From: Bacteroides propionicigenes
GTDB taxonomy: Bacteria > Bacteroidota > Bacteroidia > Bacteroidales > Bacteroidaceae
Direction: 5' to 3'
DNA: 64,000 bases
NCBI RefSeq assembly: GCF_018390535.1
Contig: NZ_JAHBBW010000011.1
Coordinates: 62,001 to 126,000 of the forward strand
Under the pieces are notes generated by a model, which was not told the origin of the DNA, searched no databases, and saw only the letters and a program-made list of their open reading frames with translations. Numbering within the stretch: the first letter of the stretch is position 1; every line of letters starts with the position of its first letter. Positions 59,809 through 64,000 of this stretch are shown piece by piece. Made by a program: the position numbers and the translations under genes.

Positions 59809-62324
59809 GTGATTCCAATCCCTTTCACCTGGCTTCGCTTGCTATCGGCCAACTGCCTGATGGCAAGCTCTATATTGCCTCCGAGTTTCTCCGTAAGCCG
59901 CATCAGCTCAAGTTTTTCGGTCTCTTCTGTGGTGTAGCAGACGTACTCCTCAAGTGAAACCTCCGTAGCATAGACTGCTGACTGTGAGCCTCCGAGACCA
60001 ATCCACACTTCCTTGTACTTTCGGGAAGGATTGTTTGCCATGTTGATGGAAAGTATCTGCGCCCGCTCCTTGTCGGTCAGACCGAGCAAGGTCTGGATCT
60101 CATCGAACTTGTTCATATACTTGCGCTGGTCAAGGAGAATCTTACAGTCACTATTATTAATGATGGTGCCCTTGACAATCGGAGAAGAAATGATGTCCTC
60201 TACTTCCTGGGTCACGACCACGGCCTCGCCGAAAAACTTTCGGACGGTCTTGAAAAGGTAGCGGATATAGTTGCTCATATTGGCGGATGCCAATGCCTTC
60301 CAGCACTCTTCGATAAGGATTATTTTCCGGATACCTTTCAACTTGCGCATCTTGCTGATAAAAGTCTCCATGATGATGATGGTGACAATCGGAAGTAGCA
60401 CCTTGTTGTCACGGATATTGTCCAGCTCGAAGACAATAAACCGTTTGCCAAGCAAATCAAGCTGTCTGTCGGAATTCAACAGGAAGTCATACTCGCCACC
60501 CTTGTAATAAGGTTCCAGCACATTCAGGAATCCCCACACGTCAAAATCCTTCTCACGGGTTCGCTTCTCTTTCAGGATATCCTGATACTCGTCACGGATA
60601 AACTCATAGAAGGTATCGAAGGAGGGTTTTATGCTGCTGTCCCTGCGGATTTTCTCCAGAAAAAGATTGACCGCATTAGATAGTGCCACCTCCTCGGCAC
60701 GTGTCGGCGGCTCGTCGTCACGCTTCCACAGGGTAAGGATAAGCGTCTTGATGGACTCTTTCTTCTCGATGTCGAAAATTCCGTCTTCCACATAGAAAGG
60801 ATTGAAGGCGATGGGATTATCCTCCTCGTAGGTGAAATAAATCCCGTCCTCGCCGTGTGTCCTCGCGTGGATCAGGTTGCACAGCCCCTGGTAGGAGTTG
60901 CCCGTATCCACCAATAGCACGTGTGTCCCTTGCTCGTAATATTGCCTCACCATATGGTTGGTAAAGAAGGACTTGCCCGAGCCGGACGGGCCGAGGATAA
61001 ATTTGTTCCTGTTCGTGATGGTGCCGTTCTTCATCGGCAGGTCGGAAATGTCCAGATGGACCGGCTTTCCGGTCAGGCGGTCCACCATACGGATGCCGAA
61101 CGGAGAGAGCGAATCCTTATAGGAGGTTTCCCCGATGAACAGGCATAGGGCCTGCTCAATAAAGGTGTGGAAACTCTCCTCGGACGGGAAATCTCCGGCA
61201 TTGCCGGGTATTGCCGCCCAGAACAGAGTCGGCACATCCACCGTGTTGTGACGCGGTTTCGCTTCCATCAACGCCAGCTGGCTACCTACATCGTTCTTGA
61301 TGCGCTTCAACTTTTCCCGGTCATCGCTCCAGGCCATGACATTGCAGTGTGCGCGGATGGAGGTCAGCCCCTTGCTGTGCGCCTCGTTCAGGTACTCTTC
61401 AATCCATTCGCGGTTGATCTGGTTGGAACGGCTGTAACGGGAAAGCGAATGCATGTTCCGTGCAGTCTGCTCGAATTTCCTGAGAATTTCCGCCGAATCA
61501 TCAATGAAGAGGTACTGGTTCACCACATGGTTGCAGGTAAGCAGAATGCCTATCGGTGCGGCAAAGGACAGCCGACAGTCGCTCCGGTCTGTCGAGAGCC
61601 TTTCATACCGGCAGTCGGTTGACACGTTCGACGGCAGGTCTTCCGGATCGGAAAGCGTATGAAGGCACAGGTAGTTGTCGCCCACCTTCATTTCCCCGGC
61701 ACCGAGTGACAGATCCTGCAAGCAGGTAGCATCTTCCTGCGACATGGAAAAATACTTCTCGATGATGCCGGCGGAATTTTTGCTCCCGATGATTTCCTCA
61801 TCCGTCAGGCGGATGATACGTAGCAGGCCGCTGTCGTTCACGATGCGTTCGAATTGTCCGCAACACTCCATGAACCGGGTGACGGTTTCCTTGTCCTGCA
61901 TTTCCTTGGGGATAATGAATCCCCTTGTAAGTGCATTGAAACTGCTGGTTGTCCGGCTGTGCTCCTTCGTGGTTTTCGTAAGGAACAGGTAACAGGTATG
62001 CTGCAAATACGGCCGCTCGTTGAAATGGCGTTCGAAACTGCGGCTCAGAAAGCTCAGGTCTTCCTTGCAAATATCCGGTTTATATCCCTCTTCGATGAAG
62101 AAGTCCTGCTTGTGTACGATGCTGTAGTTCGGCAAGACCTTTACCGCTTTTGCCCAGGTGGAGTGCATGGACTCGTACTCGGCACGTGTCAGCGTGAACA
62201 GTTCCGGCAGTTCCACCCGGTATGCTACGGTGATGTCCGCATCCTTGCTGATGATGCAGCCGTTCTCCACGGACAACAGTGGGAACTTGCTTTCCAGCGT
62301 GGCTGTTTTCATTACGTTTTTCAT
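59805..62324 (-). CDS. traG: Conjugal transfer ATPase TraG (VirB4-like)
   Basis: 839 residues, the usual length. The N-terminal half (FPLLSVENGCIISKDADITV; ECCGQFERIVNDSGLLRIIR) is the VirB4/CagE domain. The motor domain has Walker A GPSGSGKS at 445-452, Walker B IILIEE near 683 and VVVTQEVEDIISS further on. It powers assembly and transport at the inner membrane. It overlaps traF by four bases (62321-62324), so the genes are translationally coupled. Confidence 0.95.
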   Translation of the reverse strand: MKNVMKTATLESKFPLLSVENGCIISKDADITVAYRVELPELFTLTRAEYESMHSTWAKAVKVLPNYSIVHKQDFFIEEGYKPDICKEDLSFLSRSFERHFNERPYLQHTCYLFLTKTTKEHSRTTSSFNALTRGFIIPKEMQDKETVTRFMECCGQFERIVNDSGLLRIIRLTDEEIIGSKNSAGIIEKYFSMSQEDATCLQDLSLGAGEMKVGDNYLCLHTLSDPEDLPSNVSTDCRYERLSTDRSDCRLSFAAPIGILLTCNHVVNQYLFIDDSAEILRKFEQTARNMHSLSRYSRSNQINREWIEEYLNEAHSKGLTSIRAHCNVMAWSDDREKLKRIKNDVGSQLALMEAKPRHNTVDVPTLFWAAIPGNAGDFPSEESFHTFIEQALCLFIGETSYKDSLSPFGIRMVDRLTGKPVHLDISDLPMKNGTITNRNKFILGPSGSGKSFFTNHMVRQYYEQGTHVLLVDTGNSYQGLCNLIHARTHGEDGIYFTYEEDNPIAFNPFYVEDGIFDIEKKESIKTLILTLWKRDDEPPTRAEEVALSNAVNLFLEKIRRDSSIKPSFDTFYEFIRDEYQDILKEKRTREKDFDVWGFLNVLEPYYKGGEYDFLLNSDRQLDLLGKRFIVFELDNIRDNKVLLPIVTIIIMETFISKMRKLKGIRKIILIEECWKALASANMSNYIRYLFKTVRKFFGEAVVVTQEVEDIISSPIVKGTIINNSDCKILLDQRKYMNKFDEIQTLLGLTDKERAQILSINMANNPSRKYKEVWIGLGGSQSAVYATEVSLEEYVCYTTEETEKLELMRLTEKLGGNIELAIRQLADSKRSQVKGIGIT

Positions 62325-62653
62325 GCTTTTCTGTTTTTAATGGTTGGAGAAAACAACCGGAGGAACTTTCTCCGGCTGATGATGTAGCGGGGATGGCTGC
62401 GCAGCGCATGGAGTTTCATAAGGCCCCATTCACCGTATTTCGAATTCATCCTGAAAGTGACCCAGACCAGCACCGATGCGGAAACGACCCCGAAACCGAT
62501 GCAGACCCACTGGTCGATACCTGCCATGTACATGACGACGAAGATTACGAACAACGCGAGCAATCCTCCCGCAAAGATGAACAGGTACTGGCTCTTGAGT
62601 CCCTTGAACTCCGGGCTGCGCCCAATCCCCTTGTTGACATTGAATTCCGCCAT
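62321..62653 (-). CDS. traF: Conjugal transfer protein TraF (DUF4133, VirB3-like)
   Basis: 110 residues from the ATG at 62653 (MAEFNVNKGIGRSPEFKGLK), which is the conserved start of the family; the longer frame to 62692 runs into traE. Two adjacent membrane helices (FIFAGGLLALFVIFVVMYMA and VCIGFGVVSASVLVWVTFRM) and a basic C-terminus fit a VirB3-like protein that works with TraG. Confidence 0.92.
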   Translation of the reverse strand: MAEFNVNKGIGRSPEFKGLKSQYLFIFAGGLLALFVIFVVMYMAGIDQWVCIGFGVVSASVLVWVTFRMNSKYGEWGLMKLHALRSHPRYIISRRKFLRLFSPTIKNRKA

Positions 62654-62654
62654 A

Positions 62655-62951
62655 TTACAGGAAGAATGAGCGTAAGATGGTGGCGGCGACAATCAGGAAG
62701 ATACACGCACCGAACCAGCTGGCGGCAGTCTTTGAGGTATCCGGGTCGCCTGACGAGAACTTGGAATAGACCTTCACGCCTCCGATAAGGCCGATAACGG
62801 CACCGATGGCGTAAATCAGCTTGGTGCCGGGATCGAAATACGAAGTGACCATATTGGTAGCTTCCGTAATTCCACCGATACCGTTGCCCTGGGCAAATGC
62901 CCCCATTGAAACCAGCAGCGTCATGGCTGCCAAAAAGAATCTTTTTTTCAT
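62655..62951 (-). CDS. traE: Conjugal transfer protein TraE (DUF4134, VirB2-like)
   Basis: 98 residues: signal peptide (FFLAAMTLLVSMGAFAQ), then two hydrophobic helices (LIYAIGAVIGLIGGVKVYSK; WFGACIFLIVAATILRSFFL) around a short polar loop with SGDPDTSK. That is the size and layout of a pilin-like VirB2 subunit. It is the first gene of the tra run seen here; traA to traD do not precede it. Confidence 0.92.
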   Translation of the reverse strand: MKKRFFLAAMTLLVSMGAFAQGNGIGGITEATNMVTSYFDPGTKLIYAIGAVIGLIGGVKVYSKFSSGDPDTSKTAASWFGACIFLIVAATILRSFFL

Positions 62952-63151
62952 GTGTCGAAACTTTTAATTAGTGAGACAAAAAATGATTTCGACTGCGAAT
63001 ATATAGTGCTTAATTTATTGATTTACAAACTGTACGATATGTGACACCGTATGACATCACGTTACATCGGCAGGGAATTTTCAACCATTCAAAAAGGGTT
63101 TTCCCGGCAATATGAAACAGTAAAAACAGGATAAGGAGAAAGCGGCATTTC
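62952..63151. promoter_or_regulatory. AT-rich region upstream of the tra operon
   Basis: No gene. On the minus strand, in front of traE, there is no full TAnnTTTG within 150 bases. The notable content is the three tandem 10-bp units at 63040-63069 and, further upstream, the TACCTTTG box buried in element copy D. A regulated promoter is likely to lie here. Confidence 0.4.
63040..63069. repeat. Three tandem 10-bp units upstream of traE
   Basis: TGTGACACCG, TATGACATCA and CGTTACATCG follow one another without gap, sharing the T-x-ACA-x-C frame. A 10-base period places them on one face of the helix, as for cooperative regulator binding. They lie about 90-120 bases upstream of the traE start. Confidence 0.55.
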
Positions 63152-63309
63152 ATTTCTTCCGGCAAAGGTAGCCCCGTGTCCTGAGAAGCCCGGCAAGGCG
63201 GCCCTGCGGGCTGGTTGCCGTGAAATAATCATCCTCGCTGCGCTTGCGGTATTTTTTCACGGCAAGCCTTGCGGGATTCCGGACCGGGGCGGAAAAGCCT
63301 TCAGGAAAT
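63152..63309 (+). repeat. Structured intergenic element, copy D
   Basis: GCCCCG/CGGGGC, GGCAAGG/CCTTGC and GCCGTGAAATAAT/ATTTTTTCACGGC arms close on CATCCTCG (63230-63237), with a side hairpin GCCC-TGC-GGGC. CAAAGGTA at 63163-63170 faces GGAAAA, unpaired. The outermost arms (ATTTC/GAAAT) are weak. It ends about 53 bases before the SLOG gene and lies upstream of traE on the other strand. Confidence 0.85.
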
Positions 63310-63362
63310 AAAATACCGTTCGGTTTGAATGGATATATGTAAAACAAAAAACAGAAGATAAC

Positions 63363-63878
63363 ATGGAAACAAGAAACAATCAGACAGTGGCTTTCACGGG
63401 ACACCGTAAGGAACGTATTCTGCAAGGGTTCGGAAACGATCCCCGGATACTTGCACAAATCAGGGAAGCTGTGGCTGGAATGGTAACAGAACTGTACGGG
63501 CAGGGATACAAGGAATACTACACCGGGATGGCCAGCGGATTTGATATGACTGCTGCGGAGGCGGTCTTGCAGGTCAGGGAGAGATACGAAGGTATCAAGC
63601 TCATAGCGGCAGTACCTTTTCGGAAACAGCCCTTGTGGTTTGAAGCGGAAGACCGGCTGTTGTATGCCCGTCTGTTGGAAAGGATGGACCAGGTGGTCAT
63701 GGTTTCCGAGAATTACCACAAGGGCTGTTACCTGCGCAGGGATGAATACATGGTACGTAAGGCGGATGTTATCGTTGCCTATTGGGACCTCGTACCGAAA
63801 GGGGGAACATTCTACACGGTAAGCAAGGCGTTGGAATGCGGCAAGCCGGTCATCAACATCCACGAAAGGCTGAGATAG
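63363..63878 (+). CDS. SLOG-family protein (DUF1273/YpsA-like)
   Basis: 171 residues: TVAFTGHRKERILQGFGNDP, YTGMASGFDMTAAEAVLQVR, AVPFRKQPLWFEAEDRLLYA, RDEYMVRKADVIVAYWD, LVPKGGTFYTVSKALECGKP. The Rossmann-like SLOG fold binds nucleotides or nucleotide-derived signals. Family members occur in conjugative elements and, as Nudix/TIR/effector fusions, in defence systems. Here it stands alone behind hairpin element copy D, divergent from the tra operon. Its role in transfer or antidefence is unknown. Confidence 0.88.
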   Translation: METRNNQTVAFTGHRKERILQGFGNDPRILAQIREAVAGMVTELYGQGYKEYYTGMASGFDMTAAEAVLQVRERYEGIKLIAAVPFRKQPLWFEAEDRLLYARLLERMDQVVMVSENYHKGCYLRRDEYMVRKADVIVAYWDLVPKGGTFYTVSKALECGKPVINIHERLR

Positions 63879-63909
63879 TGGGAACCGGGTTGTGACATTT
63901 ACATAACTT

Positions 63910-64000
63910 ATGCAAATCCACATGAACCGGGAACAAGCCGGAATGGACAAACAGGATATATTAAGAAACTATAACTTGAATGTCCGGACAAAACCGGTAT
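63910..64000 (+). CDS. Start of an unidentified gene, cut by the window edge
   Basis: An open frame from the ATG at 63910 (MQIHMNREQAGMDKQDILRN) stays open to the edge. ATGs at 63922 and 63943 are alternative starts. Too short to name. Confidence 0.4.
   Translation, partial: MQIHMNREQAGMDKQDILRNYNLNVRTKPV

Larger units (their letters stand above)
37559..64000. mobile_element. Integrative conjugative element, CTnDOT-like (partial, right edge not reached)
   Basis: All genes from 38008 on are of conjugative-element type: a minus-strand tra block (traE to traQ, lysozyme) and a plus-strand accessory block, more GC-rich than the PUL and with a repeated intergenic hairpin found nowhere else in the window. 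Integrase, excision genes, relaxase, coupling protein and traA-D are not present, so at least as much lies beyond 64000. The stretch 37559-37803 has no gene. Confidence 0.85.

Noticed and set aside
63150-63950. 266-codon minus-strand frame opposite the SLOG gene
   Set aside because: It covers element copy D and the reverse of a recognised SLOG protein.

Overview
The window looks like a Bacteroides-type gut Bacteroidales chromosome carrying an inserted conjugative element. The evidence is a SusC/SusD polysaccharide locus run by an ECF sigma/FecR pair, promoters of the Bacteroidales form TAnnTTTG, and a CTnDOT-style tra operon. No rRNA or tRNA gene was seen.

1-15.3 kb, minus strand. A large macrolide-exporter-like ABC operon reads adaptor, two permeases, one ATPase, then six more permeases: eight FtsX-type permeases in four A/B pairs served by one ATPase and one adaptor. 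A sensor kinase with a periplasmic binding-protein-like domain and a PAS domain follows and runs off the left edge. Upstream lies a LysM glucosaminidase; between it and the operon are a terminator and a tandem array of 22-bp dyad repeats.

15.4-21.6 kb, plus strand. Cytidine deaminase, a fused NapH/NapG-like membrane iron-sulfur protein, a Tat-exported aldo/keto reductase with C-terminal 4Fe-4S motifs, a TonB-dependent receptor and an ECF-transporter S component. A 37-bp perfect inverted repeat sits inside this cluster.

21.6-31.9 kb, minus strand. An AT-rich polysaccharide utilisation locus: sigma, FecR, SusC with STN domain, SusD, GH106-like rhamnosidase. It is flanked by two copies of the S-component gene, the right one broken, which suggests integration by recombination inside that gene.

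31.9-36.7 kb. A decaying tract. Intact genes (flavodoxin/cyclophilin-like lipoprotein, DUF3737, MalY/PatB C-S lyase) lie among fragments of an S component, a flavin reductase and an aldo/keto reductase.

36.7-37.56 kb. A CRISPR array with 47-bp repeats and no cas genes in the window. The left-end repeats are decayed. The rightmost repeat is cut at GTATATTTG, a match to the CTnDOT-family integration core, and conjugative-element DNA starts there.

37.56-64 kb. Part of the conjugative element. Plus-strand accessory genes (DUF4121, an adenine methylase-helicase fusion, an ArdA-like protein, a J-domain protein and many small unknowns) face a minus-strand tra operon, traE to traQ plus a lysozyme gene. 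Four copies of a roughly 155-nt hairpin element lie just upstream of plus-strand genes, all in the same orientation. They keep a fixed apical core and a buried TACCTTTG box while their outer stems covary. I propose they are single-stranded-DNA promoters (Frpo-like) that express anti-restriction genes from the incoming transfer strand; this is inference.
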